A DNA stretch of 64,000 nucleotides. Origin: Bog-473 sp963743785. Its GTDB lineage: Bacteria; Actinomycetota; Acidimicrobiia; Acidimicrobiales; RAAP-2. Below the pieces are notes generated by a model. The model worked only from the letters and a program-made list of their open reading frames with translations, made no database searches and was not told the DNA's origin. Location of the stretch: assembly GCA_963743785.1 (NCBI GenBank), contig CAVURD010000024.1, positions 1 through 64,000 of the forward strand, written 5' to 3'. Positions 18,420 through 26,468 of the stretch are shown one piece after another (the stretch's first letter is position 1; the number at the start of each line of letters is the position of its first letter). Made by a program: the position numbers and the translations under genes.

Positions 18420-18510
18420 TAGACCACAGAGAGACGGAATCCCCCCTCCATCCTCTGGTGAGTCTCGTGAAGGGATCGCCAACCCCCCCCGGCGATCCCT
18501 TCACCTTTTT
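18420..18510 (+). ncRNA. 6C: 6C small RNA (C-rich two-hairpin actinobacterial sRNA)
   Basis: Between a consensus promoter and a strong intrinsic terminator lie two stem-loops, each with a run of at least six C in its loop. This is the defining feature of the actinobacterial 6C RNA class (B11 in Mycobacterium tuberculosis). Hairpin 1 pairs CACAGAG (18425-18431) with CTCTG(G)TG, with an inner GGA/TCC pair presenting CCCCCC at 18441-18446. Hairpin 2 is the terminator stem with eight C in its loop. The exposed C runs can pair with G-rich ribosome-binding sites, consistent with post-transcriptional repression. No ORF is present. The RNA is divergent from LysR. Confidence 0.85.
18467..18510 (+). 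terminator. Rho-independent terminator of the 6C RNA
   Basis: A 14-bp perfect stem, 18467-18480 with 18491-18504 (GTGAAGGGATCGCC arm), has the loop AACCCCCCCC and is followed by CTTTTT. It doubles as the second C-rich hairpin of the 6C RNA. Confidence 0.9.
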
Positions 18511-18659
18511 CCGGGACAGCTCGCTGTTCCAGGACGATCCCGCAGCTGCCATATTGAAGCGCCGGATCGTTCAGGCCCTCGGGGTTAGTTGTGTCATAAA
18601 ACTGTTCTCGCTAGTCTAGGTTGCGTGAAGAAATCGTGTGATCTGACGGCGGGTGACCC

Positions 18660-19223
18660 GTGACGGGCGCGGAGTTGGATGAGTTGGATGGGCCACCCGC
18701 ACCGACGCCGGCGGAATGGGGCGTGCCCCGTTCACGAACCATCACATGGTACGACCCGGCATCTACCGCTGAGGCAGGATCGACCATGAGCGGGTTGGCG
18801 TTCGTCCGGGCCATCCGGGACGCGGGGGTGGCGCCCCCGCCGATGGCATCGGTGTTTGGCTTCGCCATCACCGACGTCGAGGTAGGCCGCGTGGTCTTCG
18901 AGTGCACCCCCGACGAGTCGGCCTACAACCCGATTGGCGTCGTACACGGCGGCCTAGTCTGCACCTTGGCCGACTCCGTAGTGGGGTGTGCCGTGCAAAC
19001 TACGCTCGACGCCGGGGTGGCTTATACCTCGATCGACCTCAACGTCAGCTATCTACGCCCGGTCACGGTCGACTCGGGACGGCTCCGGGCCGTCGGGAGG
19101 GTCACTAAGCCCGGACGGCGGGTGGCCTTCGCCTCGGCCGAGGTCTTCGACGCCAACGACAAGGTCGTGGCGACGGCGACCTCGACCCTGCTGATCATGG
19201 ACGGGCGGCCCGCTGCGCCATAG
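18660..19223 (+). CDS. PaaI-type hotdog thioesterase
   Basis: 187 residues with a hotdog fold. The hallmark YNPIGVVHGGLVCTLADSVVG (first 20 residues shown matter: helix with HGG and Asp) and SIDLNVSYLRPV match PaaI/YdiI-like acyl-CoA thioesterases. It would hydrolyse an acyl- or aryl-CoA. The N-terminal 40 residues are Pro-rich and non-conserved. The start GTG 18660 has only a weak upstream GGCGGG. It lies 150 nt after the 6C terminator, so it needs its own promoter. Confidence 0.8.
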   Translation: MTGAELDELDGPPAPTPAEWGVPRSRTITWYDPASTAEAGSTMSGLAFVRAIRDAGVAPPPMASVFGFAITDVEVGRVVFECTPDESAYNPIGVVHGGLVCTLADSVVGCAVQTTLDAGVAYTSIDLNVSYLRPVTVDSGRLRAVGRVTKPGRRVAFASAEVFDANDKVVATATSTLLIMDGRPAAP

Positions 19224-19374
19224 GCACCATAGGGCGGACAAGGTCATAGAGGCGCGTGAGGAGTCACGGGCGGACATGGACATGGCGACCCGGCCCAGCT
19301 GCACCACGGCGCCCCGCCCCGCCCCGGTCTCGGCTTCGATCCCCATTGGGCCCCCGCACCGGCCGGCACCCACA

Positions 19375-19452
19375 CCCGGACCCGGACCCGGACCCGGACC
19401 CGGACCCGGACCCGGACCCGGACCCGGACCCGGACCCGGACCCGGACCCGGA
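19375..19452. repeat. (CCCGGA)13 hexanucleotide array
   Basis: Thirteen perfect CCCGGA units lie in the gap between the thioesterase and the HAD-acyltransferase gene, ending 75 nt before the likely start. All frames are open through it (Pro-Asp, Gly-Pro, Arg-Val repeats) but none continues a recognisable protein. It is probably unstable in copy number. A G/C-rich array directly upstream of a leaderless promoter could affect expression. Confidence 0.9.
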
Positions 19453-19526
19453 CCCTCCAGCACCCCCGCCAGCCGACCCAACCTGCAGGTATGCCGGCTG
19501 CAGCCAACGTCCTAGGCTGGGCGCCC

Positions 19527-20915
19527 GTGGTCACCCCCACAGCATCAGCCGCCTTCATCGATCTCGACCGCACCCTCCTCGCTCACGCCTCGGGCCTGGC
19601 GCTGAACCGGGCGCTGGTCGACGAAGGGGTGCTGCCTAAGGGACGCAGCCTGCCCGGGGACAAGCTGCTCTACGCCATCAATGACCGCCTCGGAGAGAAC
19701 CTCGTTTCGATGGGCCTTGTTCGGGCGGCGGCCCGGGTGGCCAAGGGTTGGCGCCAGGACCAGGTGCGCCAGGCCGGCAAGCGGGCCGCGGCGGAGCTCA
19801 CCACGATGGTGGCGCCATTCGCCCCGCAGTATCTGGACGAGTTCCGCCAGGCCGGCCACAAATTGGTGCTGGCCACGACCACGCCGTCCGACATGATCAC
19901 TCCTTTCGCCGAAGCCATGGGCTTCGACGACGTCATCGCCACCATGTATGAAACCAACGAAGACGGGCGCTACACCGGTCGCCTGTTCGAGGGCTTCGTT
20001 TGGGGGACGGGCAAGCTCAAGGCGGTCCGGGCCTGGGCGGAAGATCACGACATTGATCTGGCCGAGTGCCATGCCTGCAGCGACAGCGTCTTCGATACGC
20101 CCCTGCTCTCCTCGGTCGGCTATCCGCACGCCGTCAATCCCGACCCGGGCCTGACCCTGATCGCGGCGGCGCGGCGTTGGCCCATCGCCCACTGGGACCG
20201 CCCGCCGGGAGTGCCGTCCCTGGTCGGATTCGAGCCGTATCACGTGATCCGCCCGTTCGTCCGCCCGGCATCGTTCCCGTACTCCCGTTTCGACCTCGAC
20301 GGGATCGAGCACATTCCGTCGTCTGGGCCCGTCTTGTTGGCCGCCAACCACCGCAGTTACTTCGACGTGGCGGCGCTGGCCCTCGTCGCCGCCAGAATCG
20401 GTCGCCCGGTGCGTTTCCTCGGGAAGAAGGAGATGTTCGACGCGCCGGTCGTGGGAATCGTGGCGCGGGCCATCGGCGGTATCCCGGTCGATCGTGGCAG
20501 CGGGTCCGATCAGGCGCTACGCGCCGCCGAGGCCGCCCTGCGGGCCGGTGAGGTGGTCATTGTCCTACCCCAGGGCACCATCCCACGAGGCGAAGCCTTC
20601 TTCGACACCGAGCTCCACGGCAAGACCGGCACGGCCCGCTTGGCGGCGGCGACGGGCGCGCCGGTGGTCCCGATCGGTCTGTGGGGTACGGAGGCCGTGT
20701 GGCCGCGCTCGGCCCGGATGCCCGACGTCACGCTCGTCCGCCATCCCCCGAAGGTCACCATCCGGATCGGTCGACCGGTTCCGCTCGCACTGCGCGACGC
20801 AGTGGCGGACACGGCTGCCATCATGTCGGCCATTTCCGACTTACTCCCCGAAGAATCGAGGGAGCGTCACCAGCCGACGGCCTCCGAATTGGCGCGCACC
20901 AAGCCTCCTTCGTGA
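19527..20915 (+). CDS. HAD-IB phosphatase fused to 1-acylglycerol-3-phosphate acyltransferase
   Basis: 462 residues with two domains. Residues 1 to about 215 are a HAD-IB (SerB-like) phosphatase with FIDLDRTLL (intact DxD) and HACSDSVFDTPLL. Residues about 235-440 are a PlsC acyltransferase with the HX4D motif NHRSYFD (H275/D280) and VIVLPQGTIPRG. Such fusions (the Rv2483c type) act in phospholipid synthesis. The acyltransferase makes phosphatidic acid from lysophosphatidate. The phosphatase substrate is unproven. The start GTG 19527 follows TAGGCT by 8 nt (leaderless); a frame to 19491 exists. MurT follows after 7 nt, so lipid and peptidoglycan genes are co-transcribed. Confidence 0.88.
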   Translation: MVTPTASAAFIDLDRTLLAHASGLALNRALVDEGVLPKGRSLPGDKLLYAINDRLGENLVSMGLVRAAARVAKGWRQDQVRQAGKRAAAELTTMVAPFAPQYLDEFRQAGHKLVLATTTPSDMITPFAEAMGFDDVIATMYETNEDGRYTGRLFEGFVWGTGKLKAVRAWAEDHDIDLAECHACSDSVFDTPLLSSVGYPHAVNPDPGLTLIAAARRWPIAHWDRPPGVPSLVGFEPYHVIRPFVRPASFPYSRFDLDGIEHIPSSGPVLLAANHRSYFDVAALALVAARIGRPVRFLGKKEMFDAPVVGIVARAIGGIPVDRGSGSDQALRAAEAALRAGEVVIVLPQGTIPRGEAFFDTELHGKTGTARLAAATGAPVVPIGLWGTEAVWPRSARMPDVTLVRHPPKVTIRIGRPVPLALRDAVADTAAIMSAISDLLPEESRERHQPTASELARTKPPS

Positions 20916-20922
20916 CGGAACA

Positions 20923-22197
20923 GTGAGGTATCGCCTCGCTCTCACCACGACGCGCGCGGTCAACGCGACGTCGCGTCGTCTGGGCCGGGGCCAGGGCACG
21001 GTGGCCGGCGGTCGGGCCGGACTCAAGGTCGACCCGCAGCTGCTGCGACGACTGACGGCGGGCCGGCGCGTGGCTCTGATCAGCGGCACGAACGGCAAGA
21101 CCACGACGACCAGGCTGCTGGCCGTCGCGCTGGGCGCAAACGGTGACGACGTGGTCAGCAACGAGACCGGGTCGAACATGCCGCCGGGACACGTGGCGGC
21201 GCTGGTGGCCAACCGGCGGGCCAAGCGAGCCGTGCTCGAGGTGGACGAGATCTACCTTCCCCGGGTGTTGGCGGCGACCGGTGCCGACATGGTGCTCCTG
21301 CTCAACTTGTCGCGGGACCAACTTGATCGCACCAACGAGGTCCGGATGGTGGCCAACCGCTGGCGGGCCGCCCTGGCGGCAGCGCCGCACACGGCGGTGA
21401 TCGCCAACGCCGATGACCCACTGGTGGTCTGGGCGGCTGGGGCCGCGGCGCAGGTGTCATGGGTGGGTGCCGGCCTGAGTTGGCAGCTCGATGCCGCCGG
21501 CTGCCCCTCCTGCGAGGGGCGCATCACGTTTGCGGACGACGGCTCCGGTGAATGGCACTGCGAGACCGGCTGCGGCTTCATCCGGCCGCCGGTCACCGCC
21601 ACGCTCCTCCTGACCGATCACGGTTCGACCCATCACGGGCTCTGGGCCGATGGTCGCTCCTACGAGATCGCCCTGAACCTGCCCGGACGTTTCAACCGGG
21701 CCAACGCCCTCATGGTGGCCGTGGCGGCCGAGACCGTCGGGGTCGACGCCGCCGACGCGTTCGCCGCCATGGGCCAGATCGAAGAGGTGGCCGGCCGCTT
21801 CGCCACCCGGGTGCTGGGTGGCGTGCCGACCCGTCTCATGCTGGCCAAGAACCCCGCCGGCTGGAGCGAGCTGCTCGATCTGGTGGCGCAGGACAGCGGT
21901 CCTCTCGTGGTCAGCATCAACGCGCGGACCGCCGACGGGGGCGACCCGAGTTGGCTGTGGGACGTGCCCTTCGAACGTCTGGCTGGTCGCGCGGTGGTGG
22001 CCACGGGTGACCGCTGTGCCGATCTCTCGGTGCGCCTGCACTATGCCGGCGTGACCCATCTGGTCGAGCCCGATCCTCTGACGGCCCTGCACACGGCCGC
22101 GACGATGGGCGACGACGTCACGCCAGACGACGTCACCACCGTGGACGTCATTGGCAACTACACGGCCTTCGGCGAGCTGCTCGGAGCGCGGCCATGA
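20923..22197 (+). CDS. murT: Lipid II isoglutaminyl synthase, MurT subunit
   Basis: Mur-ligase-family subunit that, with GatD, amidates the D-Glu of lipid II to D-isoglutamine at the inner membrane face. The ATP loop is ISGTNGKTTTTRLL. An embedded Cys4 zinc ribbon (CPSC, then CETGC about 20 residues later) is diagnostic of MurT. The central-domain motif NLSRDQLDRTNEV and the C-terminal DUF1727 region are present. 424 residues, the usual length. The start is GTG 20923, 7 nt after the HAD-acyltransferase stop. The last codons overlap GatD by 4 nt (ATGA). Confidence 0.93.
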   Translation: MRYRLALTTTRAVNATSRRLGRGQGTVAGGRAGLKVDPQLLRRLTAGRRVALISGTNGKTTTTRLLAVALGANGDDVVSNETGSNMPPGHVAALVANRRAKRAVLEVDEIYLPRVLAATGADMVLLLNLSRDQLDRTNEVRMVANRWRAALAAAPHTAVIANADDPLVVWAAGAAAQVSWVGAGLSWQLDAAGCPSCEGRITFADDGSGEWHCETGCGFIRPPVTATLLLTDHGSTHHGLWADGRSYEIALNLPGRFNRANALMVAVAAETVGVDAADAFAAMGQIEEVAGRFATRVLGGVPTRLMLAKNPAGWSELLDLVAQDSGPLVVSINARTADGGDPSWLWDVPFERLAGRAVVATGDRCADLSVRLHYAGVTHLVEPDPLTALHTAATMGDDVTPDDVTTVDVIGNYTAFGELLGARP

Positions 22198-22979
22198 CGG
22201 CACCGCTGCGCGTGGTCGTCGTATACCCCGACCTGCTCGGCACCTACGGTGACGGCGGCAACGGCCTGATCCTGACCCGACGGGCCCAGTGGCGGGGCAT
22301 CGAGGCCGAACTGGCGCAGGCGTCGTCGGATGCTCCTCTCCCCGAGGCCGACATCTACTGCCTGGGAGGCGGCGAGGATGGCCCCCAAGTGCGCGCCGCC
22401 CGAGCGCTCATCGACGATCGGACGTTGGTACGCCGCGTCGACGCCGGCGCCGTCGTCTTGGCGGTGTGCGCCGGCTATCAGATCGTCGGGACCACGTTTC
22501 CGGGGGCGGACGGCACGCCGCACGAAGGAGTCGGGTTGCTCGGACTGACCACCAGCAAGGGCGTGGGCTCGCGTGCGGTGGGCGAAGTCACGGCCGAGGT
22601 CACCGCCGCCACCCTTGCACCATCGACGCCGCCCACCTTGACCGGGTTCGAAAACCATGGGGGTGTCACCACGTTGGCCGAGGGCATCACGCCCATGGCC
22701 CGGGTGACGCGTGGGGTCGGAAACGGCGACGGTTCGGGCACCGAGGGCGCCGTCACCGGCCGGGTGGTGGGAACGTACCTGCACGGGCCGGTCCTGGCCC
22801 GCAATCCAGTGATGGCCGATCTCCTGCTGGCGTGGGCCCTCGATACCGACACCAGCGCGCTCATGCCACTCGATGACTCGGGTCACGAGAGCCTGCGATT
22901 GGCGCGCCTCGGACCGCACCGCGCCGGCACCCCTGGGCGCAAGGTCCGGCACCGGGTCCGTCGCCGAAACGGTTCGTAA
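22194..22979 (+). CDS. gatD: Lipid II isoglutaminyl synthase, GatD glutaminase subunit
   Basis: Class I glutamine amidotransferase that supplies ammonia to MurT. The nucleophile elbow is AVCAGYQIVG and the catalytic His is in GTYLHGPVL. YPDLLGTYGDGGN at the N-terminus is typical of GatD/CobQ-like proteins. 261 residues with a basic tail (RHRVRRR). The start ATG 22194 overlaps the MurT stop (ATGA), consistent with equimolar synthesis. A GCGAGGC hairpin follows the gene. Confidence 0.93.
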   Translation: MTAPLRVVVVYPDLLGTYGDGGNGLILTRRAQWRGIEAELAQASSDAPLPEADIYCLGGGEDGPQVRAARALIDDRTLVRRVDAGAVVLAVCAGYQIVGTTFPGADGTPHEGVGLLGLTTSKGVGSRAVGEVTAEVTAATLAPSTPPTLTGFENHGGVTTLAEGITPMARVTRGVGNGDGSGTEGAVTGRVVGTYLHGPVLARNPVMADLLLAWALDTDTSALMPLDDSGHESLRLARLGPHRAGTPGRKVRHRVRRRNGS

Positions 22980-22984
22980 GTTCA

Positions 22985-23004
22985 GCCTCGCCGAGACGCG
23001 AGGC
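22985..23004. terminator. Stem-loop between convergent genes
   Basis: GCCTCGC (22985-22991) pairs perfectly with GCGAGGC (22998-23004) around a 6-nt loop, just after the GatD stop and before the convergent methyltransferase gene. There is no T tract. Short G/C-rich stems without U runs are often proposed as actinobacterial terminators. Confidence 0.4.
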
Positions 23005-23053
23005 ATGTGGTGCGAACAGTCCCGGGTGGGACCTATCAGCGACCACCAGACGA

Positions 23054-23794
23054 CTACCAGACGCCGGGGAGCAACCTCCATCTGACCTGAGCGCGGTAGG
23101 CGTCGTAGTGCTCGTTCGAAGCGAGCACACGGTCCTCGACCAGCGCCCGACCCACGTTGCAACTGGACGCGAACAACATCACGAGGGCGTTCCACACGGA
23201 AATGCTCTGCAGCAGGTACCCGAACTGAAGCAAAACGTAGGAGGCATAGATGGGATGGCGGACGACAGCGTATGGGCCACGCCGTACCAGCCCGCGATCG
23301 GCCGCGGCGAAGCCGAAGGAGCGGCCGAGGGTAAGGAAAGACACGATGCAGATGGCGAGACCGACAAGCTGGACGCCAAGCCCTGCCACCACACCCCAAT
23401 GCGGATGAGCGCCCACTGGCCGGAACAGCACACCGCCAAACGTGCCGCCGAAAGCAAGAAGCCAGTCGCCGAGCCGTCGGGTCACCGTGCGGGCAGGGCG
23501 TCGGATGAGGTAGGCAACCACAACCCACGTCTGCTCTACGAGGAACGCCGCGCCGATGAAGGTGTGGGTGTGCAGGTAATACTGGACGCTCGCCTTCGCA
23601 AAGAGTGCTGCGCCGGCTGCTCCGACGAGGTTCCCCCCGATCCGGATGAGACGCTGGGATCGGGGAGACAGGAAATCTGGCTCCAGCCAACGATGGAGTG
23701 GGGAGCGCCGAGGCTCTTGACGGCTGGCTGACCGGCGAGAGGAAGCTTCCACACGTGATCCATCGGATTGGCGGCTGCCACTGGGCCTGAACAT
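23054..23794 (-). CDS. Isoprenylcysteine-methyltransferase-like membrane protein
   Basis: An integral membrane protein with about five hydrophobic segments (LIRIGGNLVGAAGAALF; FIGAAFLVEQTWVVVAYLI; WVV-type; GVQLVGLAICIVSFLTLG; ISVWNALVMLFAS). It ends with the SAM-binding-type signature LVRRGPYAVVRHPIYASY and a VEDRVL..NEHYDAYRAQV tail, as in ICMT/PEMT-family methyltransferases. The substrate is unknown. ATG 23794 is preferred; the frame to 23953 starts at TTG and adds a disordered tail. A CGCCCG/CGGGCG hairpin (23801-23816) sits just upstream of that ATG. Confidence 0.7.
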   Translation of the reverse strand: MFRPSGSRQSDGSRVEASSRRSASRQEPRRSPLHRWLEPDFLSPRSQRLIRIGGNLVGAAGAALFAKASVQYYLHTHTFIGAAFLVEQTWVVVAYLIRRPARTVTRRLGDWLLAFGGTFGGVLFRPVGAHPHWGVVAGLGVQLVGLAICIVSFLTLGRSFGFAAADRGLVRRGPYAVVRHPIYASYVLLQFGYLLQSISVWNALVMLFASSCNVGRALVEDRVLASNEHYDAYRAQVRWRLLPGVW

Positions 23795-23989
23795 CAGAGG
23801 CGCCCGCTCTCGGGCGTTCGCAACCTCGCTCGTCTCGTGGGGCAGTCGACCGGGCAGGTGCCGTTGATCGGAGGTGCTCGTCCACGGTCCGTCGTCGTCG
23901 GATTCACAAGCCGCATTCGTATCGAAGCGCCGCAGTCGCTCCCCAACTGCCAAGATCAGCGGCCGCGATGCTTCGCTGTCGGGCCATGG

Positions 23990-24502
23990 CTACGTCGCGA
24001 CGACGTGTTGCTCGAGCAGCGCGTCGAGGCTGAACCGGCCAGAACCGAAAATCGCAACGACCAGGGCGAGGACTCCGAGCGCGATATTCAATTGGTAGCC
24101 CGGAGGCGCCGTCTGCGAGTTGATCCCAGTGGCCCAGGTGACGGTGATCATCGCCATAACCATGTCCCCGAAGAGAGCGATGCCGGCGAGGCGGGAGGCC
24201 AGGCCGAGGGCGAGGGCGACGCCTGCACCCAACTCGATCACGCCCCCGAGGACGGCGAAGAACCCTCCGGGATGGAGGTGGGCAGTATTTGAAAAATAGA
24301 GAGCGGTCCGGTGGAGGCCTGGGCCGTTGAACGACCCGAACAGTTTTCCGGCCCCGTAGTAGATGAAGATCCAGGCGAGTGCGATGCGTGCGGCGATGAG
24401 GGCGATGTCGGTAGGGAGCGGCGCGGTGTGGGTACTGAGAAGGGCGGCCAATAGTGAACGGGCGCGTTGCCGACGCGTCGGTAATGCGGCGGTCACCATC
24501 AT
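23990..24502 (-). CDS. DoxX family membrane protein
   Basis: 170 residues with four membrane helices. DoxX features are ARIALAWIFIYYGAGKLFG at the first helix, a GGVIELGAGVALALGLASR stretch in helix two, and a closing helix ALGVLALVVAIFGSG. DoxX-like proteins are linked to quinone or thiol redox in membranes. Translation starts at ATG 24502 immediately after the stop of the sterol-desaturase-like gene (TGA-ATG), so the two are coupled. Confidence 0.8.
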   Translation of the reverse strand: MMVTAALPTRRQRARSLLAALLSTHTAPLPTDIALIAARIALAWIFIYYGAGKLFGSFNGPGLHRTALYFSNTAHLHPGGFFAVLGGVIELGAGVALALGLASRLAGIALFGDMVMAMITVTWATGINSQTAPPGYQLNIALGVLALVVAIFGSGRFSLDALLEQHVVAT

Positions 24503-25657
24503 TCAGGCCACAACGGATTCTTCGACTGCGCCTGGCCTGGCGAGAATCGAAGGGTCCCGAATAGACGGGTCCCCAGTAGACCCGTCCCGAATGGACGGGA
24601 GATTTGTGCGGTCGTGCATCGGACGGAACGGCGCCACGAGCTGCGCGGCGAAGACCGAGATATGGCGCGGTCGCTCGGTCGCCTGTTCGACGACCAACGG
24701 TCGACCCGGTAGCCCGGTGTCGGTTCGGATCGTCTCGGGCGTCGGGAACACCGCTCGATGGAAGAGTTGATCCCAGATCGTGAGGGCGAAACCGAGGTTG
24801 ACGTCCTGTGGTCCGTCCAACTTGTGGTGAATCCGGTGGTAGTTCGGACTGACGAACATCCGTTCGAGAGGTCCGAAGCCCAGGTTGGTGTTCGAGTGCG
24901 CGAACGCGACGATGAGTCCATAAATGACGAGAAGGGTTGTCGGGAGTGCGCCGTTGGCCAGGAGCACGATGCCCGGGATGAGTGCGATCAAGTAGGACAC
25001 ATGAATGAGCGGGTGCGTGCGAAAGACCGTGAGCACGCTCATGTCCTCTTGGGAGTGGTGAAGTTCATGGAAGCGCCAGAGCACTCGGACCCGGTGATTC
25101 CCCAGGTGCGCAAACCAATTGAGCCCGTCCATTGCCACAAAAATAATGGCAATCGCCCCCCACCGCGGCAATGTGCTGATCCTCGCCAAGACGAGCCACG
25201 GGAGGGACCTGTGGACCACCTCCGAGAAAGACAGAGCCAACGCGGCGACCAGCGGCACGACGAGTGTCGCGTTGAGCAGCGTGTAGAGGAGGTCCTGGCG
25301 GTAGCCGCGGGCGAAAATCGGGCGCCGCTGTGCCGGCCGCAACCGCTCCACGATGAGGAAGAGCCCGATGACCGCAAGGGTGAGCGGACCGATCACGACG
25401 ACACGAAGACTCGTCATGGCGCCTACGAAGTCCGCACCACCCCAGCGATTGGACCAACCGATCCCCACGAGGACGGCGGCCACGGCAACAATCGAACACG
25501 CGGGGAGATAGACACGCGACGACAGCGCCACCAGCGCCCCCTTCGCTGCCCGACCGTTTCGCTCTGCTGGAGCTCGATCAGCGGCAGCAGGAGCAGGAGC
25601 GGGGGAGAGAAGGGGCGAAGGAGCATGGGAGCGACCGGGCGCAGCTATGACAGACAT
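24503..25657 (-). CDS. Sterol desaturase / fatty acid hydroxylase family protein
   Basis: A 384-residue integral membrane diiron enzyme. Its histidine clusters are HLGNH, HELHH and HRIHH, plus a His in HPLIHV, in the order expected for the FA_hydroxylase superfamily, between four hydrophobic segments. It would hydroxylate or desaturate a sterol, carotenoid or acyl lipid using O2. The N-terminal 35 residues are Ala/Pro-rich, and the C-terminus has SIRD repeats from a GGGTC-type DNA repeat (about 24540-24600). It is followed directly by DoxX and preceded by a secreted repeat-type lipoprotein-like gene. The electron donor is not in the cluster. Confidence 0.83.
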   Translation of the reverse strand: MSVIAAPGRSHAPSPLLSPAPAPAAADRAPAERNGRAAKGALVALSSRVYLPACSIVAVAAVLVGIGWSNRWGGADFVGAMTSLRVVVIGPLTLAVIGLFLIVERLRPAQRRPIFARGYRQDLLYTLLNATLVVPLVAALALSFSEVVHRSLPWLVLARISTLPRWGAIAIIFVAMDGLNWFAHLGNHRVRVLWRFHELHHSQEDMSVLTVFRTHPLIHVSYLIALIPGIVLLANGALPTTLLVIYGLIVAFAHSNTNLGFGPLERMFVSPNYHRIHHKLDGPQDVNLGFALTIWDQLFHRAVFPTPETIRTDTGLPGRPLVVEQATERPRHISVFAAQLVAPFRPMHDRTNLPSIRDGSTGDPSIRDPSILARPGAVEESVVA

Positions 25658-25685
25658 GACGACCTCTCAGTCGTTAACTCGGGCG

Positions 25686-26249
25686 CTAGAACCCAGCGCC
25701 CCCGGTACCGCTACTCGTCGAACCGGAGCCGGAGCCGGAACTCGAACTCGAGCTGGCCGACTTGGCCGTCACCACCGCGAACCACGTGCCCCATGTGTCC
25801 GTCAGGTTGTTGCCGGTCACTTTTCCGGGACCCGAGTCCCCTACAAAGTAGTAGAGAGCTTTTCCGCCATAGGTGACCTGGAGGACTCCTCCCGAGCGCT
25901 TCACCGTGCCGAGTTTGGACGCAGTGACACCGGTTCCTGCGGTCGCCTTCGTCACTCCCTTGGGCAACACCACCTCGGGCCAGATCGCCACGCACGCGCT
26001 CGTGCAGGGCGTGTTGTTCTTTTTCAAGGTGTAGACCGTCTTGCCGCTCACGAGGTACGTGCCGATCGTGGAGTTGTGAGCGGTCGAGACGACGACTGTC
26101 TTCGACGCGCTGGCCATGGCCGTCGTTGCACCCGCGCTACCGACCAAGAGGGCCGAAGTTGACAACCCCCCTATGGCCACGGCGAGGGCCGCCATGCGCC
26201 CGATGGGGAGTCGGTGGGTCGTCTCTGGGCTTCGCGTTATCAGTTCCAT
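25686..26249 (-). CDS. Secreted protein of the YxxxD-repeat (COG4315) type
   Basis: 187 residues. The signal peptide (residues about 18-50, MAALAVAIGGLSTSALLVG) lacks a clear lipobox. Two copies of the family unit follow: TVYTLKKNNTPCTSACVAIW and ALYYFVGDSGPGKVTGNN. The C-terminus is Ser/Gly-rich. The family is abundant and secreted; some members bind haem or redox partners, but the function is unsettled. The start is ATG 26249 with GAGGAG upstream; a longer frame to 26426 lacks coding character. It heads the operon with the desaturase-like and DoxX genes. The 219-nt gap up to 26468 shows no other gene. Confidence 0.75.
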   Translation of the reverse strand: MELITRSPETTHRLPIGRMAALAVAIGGLSTSALLVGSAGATTAMASASKTVVVSTAHNSTIGTYLVSGKTVYTLKKNNTPCTSACVAIWPEVVLPKGVTKATAGTGVTASKLGTVKRSGGVLQVTYGGKALYYFVGDSGPGKVTGNNLTDTWGTWFAVVTAKSASSSSSSGSGSGSTSSGTGGAGF

Positions 26250-26468
26250 AATTCTGGTCTCCTCGTGGTCTCTGGTCTGGGTATACGTGGAATATCGTCC
26301 GAGGGATTGGTACACCACGGACGAATTCGACGTGCTGGTGTGACAACTGCACAGAAATACGGGTGAACGCCACGAAGGGATTGTGGTGAGCGGCAGGCCC
26401 GTCGTCGTCACGAGGCACCTGTCCACACTACGGTGCCCAGCGAACTGAGGTCGCAGTGAACGAATGAG

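Noticed and set aside
19375..19452. CRISPR-like array
   Set aside because: Units are contiguous hexamers with no spacers. No cas genes are present in the window.
19053..19573. Gly-Pro and Arg-Val repeat proteins through the CCCGGA array
   Set aside because: Products of the repeat in frames with no start signal or flanking protein-like sequence.
22158..23885. 575-codon minus-strand ORF opposite GatD and the methyltransferase region
   Set aside because: Cys/Arg/Ser-rich shadow crossing two real genes; no domain.
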